Source: Paludibacteraceae bacterium (lineage in GTDB: Bacteria; Bacteroidota; Bacteroidia; Bacteroidales; Paludibacteraceae). Taken from it: a DNA stretch of 64,000 bases. The notes beneath the pieces are model-generated. The model searched no databases, was not told the origin of the DNA, and was given only the letters and a program-made list of their open reading frames with translations. Of this stretch, positions 35,153-43,327 are shown piece after piece. The stretch spans positions 1 through 64,000 of the forward strand of contig JAFSTO010000033.1 in the NCBI GenBank assembly GCA_017450435.1. The letters are read 5' to 3'. The translations under genes were made by a program, and so were the position numbers. The first letter of the stretch is position 1. Every line of letters begins with the position of its first letter.

Positions 35153-35595
35153 AAAATTGCGTATTTTATGTACCAAAGATAGGGAAACACCTTAATTTAG
35201 TACCTCAATATCTTTTATTTTAGGTAGGCGGGCGTGTGATTAGGCGGATAGACCTTAATTGGTATGTGGAAGGGTGATTTTGTAAGAGTACCACGTCGAG
35301 GGACTTATGTCGTTTGGACGTGGGGCGGTCGGTCGGAGGACCGGCAGACATAGGAAAGGCGTTTACTGACGCTTTGCGCGACTATCCAAAAACTTCGCAA
35401 CTTTTTGTTACCGGACGTGCAGAGAACATGTAGATGTCCTCGGGATATGTATATATCCTGAATGTGTGTGTATGTATTGTACCCATACATCAGGCTTTGC
35501 ATATTCGGCGTGGACTTCGATTGTTTTTCTACTGGTAACGGGGAATGCGAAGCCCTTGGATAGCGTGAAGAGCAACTGACTCCACGCTTTTTTTG
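35153..35595 (+). ncRNA. Unidentified structured noncoding RNA, about 440 nt
   Basis: It lies between a consensus promoter and a terminator with no plausible reading frame. Predicted pairings: CCACGTC 35291-35297 with GACGTGG 35317-35323. The loop of that hairpin (CTTATGTC, 35304-35311) pairs with GACATAGG 35347-35354, giving a pseudoknot. CGGTC 35326-35330 pairs with GACCG 35339-35343, and GCGT 35359-35362 with ACGC 35369-35372. GTTACCGG 35407-35414 with CTGGTAAC 35532-35539 closes a multibranch part that contains GGATAT/ATATCC (35443-35458) and TGTATG/CATACA (35469-35489). I looked for tmRNA, RNase P and SRP RNA landmarks and found none. The boundaries come from the promoter and terminator. 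Confidence 0.6.
35562..35594 (+). terminator. Terminator of the structured RNA
   Basis: AGCGTG (35562-35567) pairs with CACGCT (35583-35588), with an added GAG/CTC pair inside, followed by seven T (35588-35594). It stands 60 nt before the beta-helix gene and separates the RNA from it. Confidence 0.78.
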
Positions 35596-35626
35596 TGTCG
35601 GTGCAAGTGAATGATAAATACGTTTG
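35593..35626 (+). promoter_or_regulatory. Possible promoter for the beta-helix gene
   Basis: TACGTTTG at 35619-35626 matches the -7 element. The best TTG (35593-35595) is 23 nt upstream, slightly longer than ideal, and overlaps the T-run of the terminator. If real, the surface protein gene is transcribed separately from the RNA. Confidence 0.45.
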
Positions 35627-35654
35627 CAGCGCGTTGTCGCTGCGGTAAACCACT

Positions 35655-38600
35655 ATGACACAAATGAAAAATCTTTTACATTTTACATTAGTTTTTTATC
35701 TGTTTTTCGCGGCAGGTGTGTTGTTGTGTTGCAATGCAAACGCCACCAATCGTTATGTCGTTGTCGGCAGCGTGTCGGGCACGTCGGGCGAAACACCTAC
35801 GTCCGTGAAGGTGAGCACCGAGTCGTTCGCTGCGGCTGAGGCGTTAGGGAGCGACTCGTATGCCTCTTTGACTGCGGCACTTGCCGGTTTTGCTGTCGGG
35901 GATGTAGTGCTTGTCAAGGCGGGCACTTATTACATTACAGAACAGTTGGTGCCTAAAAATAGCACCAAGATGTACGGCGGTTTCAAGGATAACAGCGCCA
36001 CACTTACCACCCGTCTTACCGACGGCAACCTCACGGGCCGTTACGACTTCGCTGCCGCTACTATAATCGACGGAGGCGGTGTGACACGCTGTCTGTCTAA
36101 TAATGGTACGCAAGGTGAAACCACAGTTGATCAGATGGTGATAGACGGATTCACATTTCAGAACGGTAAAGGTCCTAATAACAGCAGCGGCGGAGGTGTG
36201 AGGATAGAGTATAAGACCAAGCTTGTGCGATGCAAGGTGATAAATAATGTCACTAAATATTGGTATGGTGGCGGTGTTTATACTACTGCAGCAAATAGTA
36301 GCAATGAAAACGCGAAGCTTTATTACCCCACTATTGATAGTTGCCTTGTGTCTCACAATAGTGTGGCTCCGGAAACTTCAAATACGCTTCTTGCCGGAGG
36401 AGGTATTTATGCTCGCAATAAGAGCGTTATTAACAATACGGATATTGTTGATAACCGTATTGAATATTCCGCAAAAATAAACGGTACTCTTTCTATACAT
36501 GGCGGTGGTGTTTGCCTTACCGGAACCACCCAATATTTCACCTGTTTTTTGCATGAAATGGATAATTGCAATATCTCAGGTAACTATATCAGTGCGTCAA
36601 ATGCGACGACGGAAACCGGAACTACTTGCACAGCCGGTGCATACGGAGGCGGAATAAGTTCGTATGCTGGCCGTTCGGGTATTACAATACGTAACTCTGT
36701 TGTGCAAGACAATACTGTTACTGCCTATGCCGATACACGTGAAGCTCTGTTCGAAAATGCTACTCTCACAGTAGCCGGTGAGGGTGGTGGCATCTTCTTG
36801 AATTCTATGGCATATACCGACAAAGGGTGGGCTTATACATTAGAGAATGTGCAGGTGTTGGATAATACTTGTAACACATCTTATAGCAGGCTTTCCGGCA
36901 ATCGAACAGTAAATCGATACGGAGGCGGTGTTTATTGTGGGTCCGGTCTGACAATGACCGGTTGCGAAGTGTCCGGCAACCGTTTGGTTGGTAATACTAG
37001 GAGTGCTGGTGGAGGATTGTATGTTACCGTTCAGAAGGCCAACCGTAATATCAACATCTCCAATTCTTCGTTTTGCAACAATAGTCTTGAACTTTCAGGA
37101 ACGAGCCAAGGCGGCGGACTATATGTGTCTAACAGTTACGGCTCAACGGTACTGACCAATCTGACGGTTGAGAACAACTCTATATCCAGCACAACCGCTT
37201 ACAATCACAATAGTACAAGTGTTGCCGGCGGAGGGTTGTACTGCACAATTCTTGATACCGTTCCGGCAGTTCAGGTTATCGGCGGTTCCTATAGCGGCAA
37301 TACTATAACAGGCAGCACTTCTACTTCAGTTGTCGGCGGAGGCATCTGCTCATTGAAGGATATAATCTTGAAAAATGTAAAGATTCAGCGTAACCGTCTT
37401 GTGGGATATTACATGGACGGTGCAGGCTTTTACCATACCGGTTCAGTCGCCACGTTGGATGACTGCGTGATAGGCGGTGATACGTATGCGGATGGCAACT
37501 CAGCCGGTGGCTCTAATGTCTATGGTGCCGGTATAATGGTGTATCTTGGACAAATTGAGATGTCAAACACCAAGGTGCGTTTTAATCACGGCACGAGCAC
37601 CGCTTCTTCTTATGGCGGCGGTATGTATGTCTTGCCTAATTCAGTCTCTTACTGCGACTCCAAGCTGACGGACTGCGTCATCTCCGACAATGCGCTTTAC
37701 ACCGGCTATCAGGCTACCGGCGGCGGAATGCGTATCACCGGATATAAACTTACGCTGAAAAACACCGTGTTCGAGCGTGACACTCTGTCTGCCGTGGCAG
37801 AGTGCTACGGCGGCGGGTTGTATGCAACAGGCAGTGTTACCGCTGATAATTGCGATTTCAATGCCAATGTGCTGGTGAAAGGTACAGAAACACGAGGGGC
37901 TGGCGTGTATAGCGGTACAACCAGAGTAGTGGTGAAGGATATTCCGTATTACTTCAACGAACAGACCTACACGAACTGCAGGATTAAAGATAACAGAATG
38001 GAAAACAACTTTTCGAGAGTTCGCAGTGGTGGCGGTATGTGTTTGATTTCAAACAAGATGTACTCTGAGTCTGTCACGTCAAGGATATCCGTATTAGATT
38101 CAGAAATAGCCGGTAATAAAATCCTGACCACAACTAAAAAGGTGTATAGCTTTGGCGGCGGAATATGTGCCTTGGCATATTATCCATTTTCGTTTAATCC
38201 CGCATATACCGATTCCATATCCTATATCAATGTGGAGCGGTGTATGTTCAGGGACAATGAAATCTCCGCCTATTCTTCCTCTTATTCTTTCGGCTCTGCG
38301 TTTAGCATGATGAATAACATTGTTGCTGCGAACGGTCCGGTATATACATTCAACAACAACCTTGTGTTTAACAATTCGGGTGCTAATTACGCCGTGTACA
38401 TATCTCCCAAATCGGTGTGCAACAACACCCTCTTTAATAACAAGGTTTTTGACAAGAGCGCCACTACCGGATATATGTATCTATACGCATATAAGCCGGG
38501 TACTGCTCCATGGGCATCGAGCATAGTGGCAAACAATATCGTCTGGGGCCCGACAGGGGCGTCTATTGGCGGTAATGCGGGACAGACAAATCTGCCGGTG

Positions 38601-41600
38601 AAGAATAACTACGTAACGGGTACCCTGCCGAATGCTGCCGTGTTTGCCGTCTCCGGCAATATCAATACTTCGGTAACGGCTGCTGCTGCTTTCCGCTCCA
38701 CCGATATGTCAGAATATCATTACGATGACGAGGAGGAGCTCCTTGTCCCCGCGCCAGGCAGTCCGTTCGTGGGTGCGGGTTACGATGACACGGGTGTGAC
38801 GGACAGCTATTTCGGCGATGTCCGCCCCAAGCACGGCACGCCGGCTCATTATGATATAGGCGCCCTGCCTTATATGCCAGGTGCCATGCTTACGGTCAAA
38901 ACCAATAACGCCTACGGCAATGTCGATGTCAGGAACAAGGCGAACACTTCACTCGGTACGGCGACATACGGCAGTGACTATGAGGAGGATATAAGTCCTA
39001 TCAAGAGCCGTACGCTAACCGCCTCTATCGGCAACCCGAACGACGGTTATTACTTCTGGGGCTGGGATGACGGCAAGACCGACAACCCGCGTCGTATATC
39101 GTTCACGGTAGAATCAGAATACACCGCATTGTTCAAGCCTGTATGTGATACGGTGGTGGTGTCGTACAAGGATACCGTTGCTGACGGCAGTTACGCTTCC
39201 GTTGATGTGAAGGTCAAAGGAACGGAGACTGTCCGCCATACCTTCGACTTCAGCGCAAGCGAGGTACGCGATGCCTACAAAACGAAAACCGGAGCTGATT
39301 ATCCTTCTGACGGTGTGTTCCGCTTCACCGGCAGCATGGGTTATGTGGCGCCCGTGTATGTGATGAAAGAGACTACGATAGAGAACAGCCTGGGTGTTGA
39401 CAGCATTGCCCGTGTGGCGTTGTGTGTCGCTCCCGCATACCACTGCGACGAGACGAAAAGCCCAAAAGATACAGTCTATAATGCAGTGTATGACTACCAC
39501 GGAGTAAAGAACAACGGCAGCTGGACGGATTTAGACGGCGAGAACAAGAAAGATTGGGATATCTCCGCAACGCTTCCGTCGTCGCTCGGTGCGGACAGCA
39601 CCTATACCTCCACTGTCGTTCTGAAGATGGATGAGTCCGGCGACGAGGCTATGTATATCATATCATGGAGCCGTGATTTGCTCAAGCGTACCGTCAGTCT
39701 CCGTCTTTCGCTGTGGGGTCAGGACCTTAACGCCGCGGACGGATACGGATACGGAGCCAAGTTCTACCTCAACGGCTCAGAGGAGATAACGGAGTTTACT
39801 GACAACAAAGACAGGACAGTGACCCTTCTTATCCCGGAGTCGGAGATAACGGCAGGTCAGAAGATGCTGAAGATAACCCTTCGTGATGCCGGCACAGACG
39901 GTATGCCTGTACGGTCGGTACGGTACTACGATGTACCTGTAATGTTTCCGCGTGCTACGTCAGACAAGGTCGCTTTGTCAGCCGATGTGGATATGTGGGT
40001 GTATGGTTCCACTAGCGTTACAGTTGATAGAACGGTCAGAAATGTGTATATAAATGGAAGCGCGACATTGTCTGTAACTACCAACAGTACCCTGACCGTG
40101 AACGGCTCGCTGTACATCCGTTGCGGTGTTGACGGAAGCGCGGGCACAGTTAAAGTGGCGAGCGGTTCGAAAATAGCCTTGCCCACGACGGCGGGTGCCG
40201 TCAAGCTTGTCCGTATAGTGAATAACAAGCAGTGGTATATGATGTCGCTTCCGTTCGACTGTGACTTTGCGGATATACGCAAGTCACCTGAGGTAAGCGG
40301 CAATACGTTGCCAACCAACCAAGACACTTATGGCAGCAAGAAAGGTCCGGAGCTGCTGATAAAGCAGTACAGCGCTGTGCGTCGTGCCGAGACCTATCAG
40401 ACAGAGGAAGACGCCAAAGCCCACAACAGATGGTGGTGGGCAGGTACAAGGGAGAATCCCGGACCGCACTCACATATATGGGACACGGTGGCAACGACGG
40501 CTACTATTCCGGCGTGCCACGGGTTCGAGATAACGACCAACACCCCGTATTACAGGGAGATAATCTTCTCCTCGAAGGCGTTGACGAACGGTCGTATGCA
40601 GTATCAATCCGGTACATCCATCCCCGTCAAGTATTACAACGACGACCAGCAGACGTGGAATATCCACCACGGGTGGAACCTGATAGGTCTGCCTTCGTTC
40701 CAAGCTAAACCGGCTTTGAACACCATCTCGCTTGATGATGCAAGCGACCCGGAGAAGAACAACTGGGGAGTGTATGTGTTCGATGCCACGAACCGTGTCT
40801 GGAACGACTACGACGGCCATACTATATCGATGTCTCCGTTCCAAGCATATTTAGTGCAGATACGCGACGATGATGAGACTGACGGCGCTAACCACAGCAT
40901 CATCCTCAACGGCGCAGGTGGCAACTATGCGAAGACCGTGCTGTCGGCCCCTCAGGCTACTCGCACCGCGCAGACCGAACCTCTGACGTTCTCGCTCTTG
41001 CTGGGAGAGGATACGTTATATGACCGCACCACATTCCATATCCACGACAAATATTCGACCGACTACGAGATAGGTTACGACCGCCTGAAGCTTCTCTCGG
41101 GCGATGCTTTGGCACCGCAGTTCTTCTCCCTTGCTCCGAAGGGTGAGATGTCGCACAACGCTCTGCCTGTCGAGGCAGCGGGGCAACCCATACAGCTCGG
41201 CTTCACATTACCTGAGCCGGGCAACAGCACCATCACGTTGTTTGGAATAAAAGACACCGAGGCTGATGCAATATGGCTGCACGACCGTCAGGAGAACGTA
41301 ACGGTCAACCTTTTTGACGGTCCTTACGAGTTCTATAGTTCTGTGACGTCGGACTACACACGTTTCACCCTGAATGTTCAGCCTCTTAACTCTCCCGACG
41401 ACTACCAGCACTCGGGCGAGGCGACGGGAGTGGACGAGCCGCAGGGCACATCGCTCTCCGCGCTCAGCAGCAAAGCAGACGGCGTATATGACGTGCTCGG
41501 TCGTAAGGTGGCTGAGTTGTCTGCCCTGTCTGCCGACAGGCAGGCGACAGACCTGCTCCCGACGGGTGTATATGTCATCGTGAAGAACGGTGAGGCAAGG

Positions 41601-41618
41601 AAGGAGGTGATACGATGA
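35655..41618 (+). CDS. Giant right-handed beta-helix surface protein with T9SS-type C-terminal tail
   Basis: 1987 residues. A signal peptide (NLLHFTLVFYLFFAAGVLL; ATG 35664 is an equally good start) is followed by a long parallel beta-helix of about 1000 residues with some 19 GGG(V/I/L/M)xx turns (GGGVYTT, GGGLYVS, GGGICAL) and many Asn/Ser-rich rungs. About residue 1075-1155 is an InlB-like repeat (NDGYYFWGWDDGKTDN...YTALFKP). Beta-sandwich regions follow. The end, YDVLGRKVAEL...LLPTGVYVIVKNGEARKEVIR in short segments, has the form of a type A T9SS sorting tail, so it should be exported across the outer membrane and anchored on the cell surface. An 18-bp palindrome lies inside the tail (41526-41543) and encodes LSADRQA. 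The likely role is adhesion or glycan binding; no catalytic motif was recognised. The 3' end overlaps the next gene by 4 nt. Confidence 0.85.
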   Translation: MTQMKNLLHFTLVFYLFFAAGVLLCCNANATNRYVVVGSVSGTSGETPTSVKVSTESFAAAEALGSDSYASLTAALAGFAVGDVVLVKAGTYYITEQLVPKNSTKMYGGFKDNSATLTTRLTDGNLTGRYDFAAATIIDGGGVTRCLSNNGTQGETTVDQMVIDGFTFQNGKGPNNSSGGGVRIEYKTKLVRCKVINNVTKYWYGGGVYTTAANSSNENAKLYYPTIDSCLVSHNSVAPETSNTLLAGGGIYARNKSVINNTDIVDNRIEYSAKINGTLSIHGGGVCLTGTTQYFTCFLHEMDNCNISGNYISASNATTETGTTCTAGAYGGGISSYAGRSGITIRNSVVQDNTVTAYADTREALFENATLTVAGEGGGIFLNSMAYTDKGWAYTLENVQVLDNTCNTSYSRLSGNRTVNRYGGGVYCGSGLTMTGCEVSGNRLVGNTRSAGGGLYVTVQKANRNINISNSSFCNNSLELSGTSQGGGLYVSNSYGSTVLTNLTVENNSISSTTAYNHNSTSVAGGGLYCTILDTVPAVQVIGGSYSGNTITGSTSTSVVGGGICSLKDIILKNVKIQRNRLVGYYMDGAGFYHTGSVATLDDCVIGGDTYADGNSAGGSNVYGAGIMVYLGQIEMSNTKVRFNHGTSTASSYGGGMYVLPNSVSYCDSKLTDCVISDNALYTGYQATGGGMRITGYKLTLKNTVFERDTLSAVAECYGGGLYATGSVTADNCDFNANVLVKGTETRGAGVYSGTTRVVVKDIPYYFNEQTYTNCRIKDNRMENNFSRVRSGGGMCLISNKMYSESVTSRISVLDSEIAGNKILTTTKKVYSFGGGICALAYYPFSFNPAYTDSISYINVERCMFRDNEISAYSSSYSFGSAFSMMNNIVAANGPVYTFNNNLVFNNSGANYAVYISPKSVCNNTLFNNKVFDKSATTGYMYLYAYKPGTAPWASSIVANNIVWGPTGASIGGNAGQTNLPVKNNYVTGTLPNAAVFAVSGNINTSVTAAAAFRSTDMSEYHYDDEEELLVPAPGSPFVGAGYDDTGVTDSYFGDVRPKHGTPAHYDIGALPYMPGAMLTVKTNNAYGNVDVRNKANTSLGTATYGSDYEEDISPIKSRTLTASIGNPNDGYYFWGWDDGKTDNPRRISFTVESEYTALFKPVCDTVVVSYKDTVADGSYASVDVKVKGTETVRHTFDFSASEVRDAYKTKTGADYPSDGVFRFTGSMGYVAPVYVMKETTIENSLGVDSIARVALCVAPAYHCDETKSPKDTVYNAVYDYHGVKNNGSWTDLDGENKKDWDISATLPSSLGADSTYTSTVVLKMDESGDEAMYIISWSRDLLKRTVSLRLSLWGQDLNAADGYGYGAKFYLNGSEEITEFTDNKDRTVTLLIPESEITAGQKMLKITLRDAGTDGMPVRSVRYYDVPVMFPRATSDKVALSADVDMWVYGSTSVTVDRTVRNVYINGSATLSVTTNSTLTVNGSLYIRCGVDGSAGTVKVASGSKIALPTTAGAVKLVRIVNNKQWYMMSLPFDCDFADIRKSPEVSGNTLPTNQDTYGSKKGPELLIKQYSAVRRAETYQTEEDAKAHNRWWWAGTRENPGPHSHIWDTVATTATIPACHGFEITTNTPYYREIIFSSKALTNGRMQYQSGTSIPVKYYNDDQQTWNIHHGWNLIGLPSFQAKPALNTISLDDASDPEKNNWGVYVFDATNRVWNDYDGHTISMSPFQAYLVQIRDDDETDGANHSIILNGAGGNYAKTVLSAPQATRTAQTEPLTFSLLLGEDTLYDRTTFHIHDKYSTDYEIGYDRLKLLSGDALAPQFFSLAPKGEMSHNALPVEAAGQPIQLGFTLPEPGNSTITLFGIKDTEADAIWLHDRQENVTVNLFDGPYEFYSSVTSDYTRFTLNVQPLNSPDDYQHSGEATGVDEPQGTSLSALSSKADGVYDVLGRKVAELSALSADRQATDLLPTGVYVIVKNGEARKEVIR
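41526..41543. repeat. 18-bp palindromic element inside the beta-helix gene
   Basis: CTGTCTGCCGACAGGCAG, identical to 34776-34793. Here it is in frame and adds the residues LSADRQA to the loop between DVLGRKVAEL and LPTGVYVI of the sorting tail. Confidence 0.85.
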
Positions 41619-42364
41619 ACCGCTCATTATATATATGGTGTGCCGTAGTGGCAGTGTGTGCCGTAGCTCTTGCCGGAGCGCGTATGTGGTTCGACAAGGG
41701 TGCGGAAGACGAACAGTATATTGTCAAGGCAGGTAGTATTAACACGGTGGCGCACTCTCCCATCACGGGCGGTTATCCTACCGTAGTGTTTCATCAGCCA
41801 TCGGTGAGCGCGGGTCAGTCGTCCGGCAGTTATCGTCTGCCTGTAACGAGCGGCCGACAGGTGTCGCCGTTCGCAGCGAGCGATGCCCGTCCGGCAACTA
41901 CGTACCGTCCCGGCAGGTTGCACGTGCAGTCGATGGCGATATCGGGTCAGCAGCCGGTGGAGTCGGGTCAGAGCGTGAGGAGTTACGTGAGTGGCGGCGG
42001 TACCGGCGGTAATGTGTCTGTTAGCAGTAACGGCAGTTCTTCGGGCATAGCATCGGGTATGTATGCCGCCACCTCGTCGGCAATAGTGGCGTTCAACGGC
42101 ACCTTGGCATCGGCATACACCGTGCCTTTTGCCGCCTCCACGGTAGGCGGGGGCACCACGACGTCGGAGCCGGCGGGCAGGACGAAACGTTTAGTCATCG
42201 GTGACGACGACGATGACGACATCGCCGACAGCAGTACGGAGATCCCTGTCAGCGATGACGACCACCTGTACCCGTTAGGTAAGGTGCCGGCAGTGTTTAT
42301 ACTCATGCTCGTAACAGGTTATGCTATAGTGAGAAGGAAAAGATTGCGTCGCAACGAAAATTGA
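41615..42364 (+). CDS. Membrane-anchored low-complexity protein with C-terminal PLG-TM-basic tail
   Basis: 249 residues. An N-terminal membrane segment or signal (LYIWCAVVAVCAVALAGA) is followed by about 190 residues of Ser/Gly/Thr/Ala-rich sequence (SGGGTGGNVSVSSNGSSSG) without recognisable fold, then an acidic stretch (GDDDDDDIADSS). The end is HLYPLGKVPAVFILMLVTGYAIVRRKRLRR: a PLG motif, a hydrophobic helix and a basic stop, like a membrane-retention or sorting tail. The start overlaps the stop of the beta-helix gene (ATGA), so the two are translationally coupled and may work together. I know of no described function. Confidence 0.72.
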   Translation: MNRSLYIWCAVVAVCAVALAGARMWFDKGAEDEQYIVKAGSINTVAHSPITGGYPTVVFHQPSVSAGQSSGSYRLPVTSGRQVSPFAASDARPATTYRPGRLHVQSMAISGQQPVESGQSVRSYVSGGGTGGNVSVSSNGSSSGIASGMYAATSSAIVAFNGTLASAYTVPFAASTVGGGTTTSEPAGRTKRLVIGDDDDDDIADSSTEIPVSDDDHLYPLGKVPAVFILMLVTGYAIVRRKRLRRNEN

Positions 42365-42406
42365 TGAGCTGTTTTTTTGAAGTACCAAGGGACTAAGTGA
42401 CGTCTC

Positions 42407-42478
42407 TACTCTTAAACTAAACAGGGTCGGAATTGCAGATACTACTCTTAGACTAAACAGGGTTGGAATTGCAGATAC
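42407..42478. repeat. Two tandem 36-bp units
   Basis: Units 42407-42442 and 42443-42478 (TACTCTTA...GCAGATAC) differ at two positions; a third unit is truncated after TACTA. No spacer lies between them, so this is not a CRISPR array. Confidence 0.9.
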
Positions 42479-42496
42479 TACTATACAGACGGCAGA

Positions 42497-42588
42497 CGGC
42501 GGCAGGTTATTATTCTCTTTTTCATTTTTCTTGGACAAGGTAATAGCAAGCGCCTTGTATTAGATAACCTGCCGCCGGGCTGTTTTTT
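42497..42588 (+). terminator. Long hairpin terminator after the beta-helix operon
   Basis: CGGCGGCAGGTTAT (42497-42510) pairs perfectly with ATAACCTGCCGCCG (42564-42577). An inner ACAAGG/CCTTGT hairpin lies at 42535-42558, and GGGCTGTTTTTT follows. It lies 130 nt after the stop of the small partner gene. The long two-part stem is larger than a normal terminator. Confidence 0.65.
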
Positions 42589-42741
42589 CCGCGTTTTCTG
42601 GGTTGCCGGAGTATAATCGCCAAAACCAAATGTCTCCATTTTTCAAAATTGCCACGCACCTAAAACACAAGTCTTGTCAGGAAAATTCCAAAAAACAGGT
42701 GTCGCCATGCACCATATACACCCACGAGGCACCACATTGGT

Positions 42742-42772
42742 AGAGACGCTCTTTTCGAGCGCCTCTTTTTGT
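42742..42772 (+). repeat. GTAGAGACGG-family palindrome, terminator-like
   Basis: GTAGAGACGCTC, then TTTTC loop, then GAGCGCCTCT and TTTTT. It shares the AGAGACG...C(G/T)CTCT arms of the family with a changed inner part, and the T-run could terminate transcription. Confidence 0.65.
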
Positions 42773-42836
42773 ATGTCGCCGCTTCTAAGAAACGATGATT
42801 GTTTTGAGCGACGGTAAACAATACTGTCTCTCAATC

Positions 42837-42976
42837 GTTTTCGCCAACGTATCCCGACCTTGTTTCGCCCACGTGTAGAGACGGTATTTTTTTACCGTCT
42901 CTCAAATTGTTTTCGCCAACGTATCCCGACCTTGTTTCGCCCACGTGTAGAGACGGTATTTTTTACCGTCTCTCAA
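42837..42976. repeat. Tandem 72-bp duplication carrying GTAGAGACGGTA hairpins
   Basis: Units 42837-42908 and 42909-42976 are nearly identical (one T less in the second). Each starts GTTTTCGCCAACGTATCCCG and ends with AGAGACGGTA / TACCGTCTCT arms (42877-42886 with 42893-42902; 42949-42958 with 42964-42973). Confidence 0.9.
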
Positions 42977-43053
42977 TATATTTCGATTACCATTTCCTAT
43001 CATTCTTCCAATTACCGTCTCTACCTGTGTCGGTCGTGTTCTATGTTTACGTA

Positions 43054-43093
43054 TAGAGGCTGCCTAACTATTGTTTTTGTTAGACAGCCTCTA
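43054..43093. repeat. Inverted repeat TAGAGGCTG...CAGCCTCTA
   Basis: Arms TAGAGGCTGCCTAAC (43054-43068) and GTTAGACAGCCTCTA (43079-43093), 15 bp with one mismatch and a 10-nt loop. It may serve as the terminator of the minus-strand genes at 43125-49198, although the minus side lacks a clear T-run. Similar GAGGCTGTCT hairpins are common at gene ends in Bacteroidales. Confidence 0.6.
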
Positions 43094-43124
43094 CTTGTTT
43101 AGTTCAATCTATTGGTTTAGGAGC

Positions 43125-43256
43125 CTATGGCAGGTCATCTTCGCCAATGTCTTCACCCGGTTCATAGTTAACTCCGGGACTATTGTTGGTCATGACGTTG
43201 CTACTTAGAAATGCCATTTCTTCAGAGCAAGGGATTATATACAGTTTCTTTTTCAT
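43125..43256 (-). CDS. 43-residue small protein (MKKKLYIIP-type Bacteroidales peptide)
   Basis: A minus-strand ATG at 43256 opens a 43-codon frame that ends with TAG. The product begins MKKKLYIIPCSEEMAFLSSN and ends in the acidic segment NYEPGEDIGEDDLP. Short proteins that start MKKxYIIP and end in an acidic Gly/Asp/Pro tail are frequent in Bacteroidales genomes and I know of no assigned function. It lies 71 nt downstream of the giant InlB-repeat gene on the same strand, so it may share its transcript. Evidence is the family-like N-terminus, the strong composition pattern and the position; expression is unproven. Confidence 0.6.
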   Translation of the reverse strand: MKKKLYIIPCSEEMAFLSSNVMTNNSPGVNYEPGEDIGEDDLP

Positions 43257-43327
43257 TGTTTTATAGGTGTTTTTAGATTTTATAGTCTCTCTATATTTTT
43301 TAGATGTTCTATATTTTTTAGATTTTC

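Larger units (their letters stand above)
34087..35654. other. Large gene-poor, repeat-rich region
   Basis: No intact protein gene is seen in 1.57 kb. In order it contains: the gpmI terminator, a first 57-bp direct repeat (34187-34243), a 15-bp tandem array, two covarying hairpins, a 44-codon remnant of an ATPase gene, a nested palindrome, the second 57-bp repeat (34897-34953), then a promoter, a structured RNA candidate and its terminator. Confidence 0.75.
42365..43124. other. Repeat-filled intergenic region
   Basis: No protein gene is supported. Contents: an ACCAAGG-type repeat (42384-42400), two 36-bp tandem units (42407-42478), a 14-bp stem hairpin with T-run (42497-42588), several GTAGAGACGG palindromes (42742-42767, 42877-42902, 42949-42973), a 72-bp tandem duplication (42837-42976) and a 15-bp inverted repeat (43054-43093). 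Confidence 0.75.

Noticed and set aside
35153..35595. tmRNA, RNase P RNA or SRP RNA
   Set aside because: No tmRNA tag frame or T-arm, no GAAAGTCCGG-type RNase P core, no SRP Alu/S-domain motifs were seen.
35305..35653. Short minus-strand ORFs over the RNA locus
   Set aside because: 65 and 81 residues, overlapping each other in different frames, no RBS or promoter, low-complexity composition.
42407..42478. CRISPR-like 36-bp repeats
   Set aside because: Two units directly adjoining, no spacer, no cas genes.
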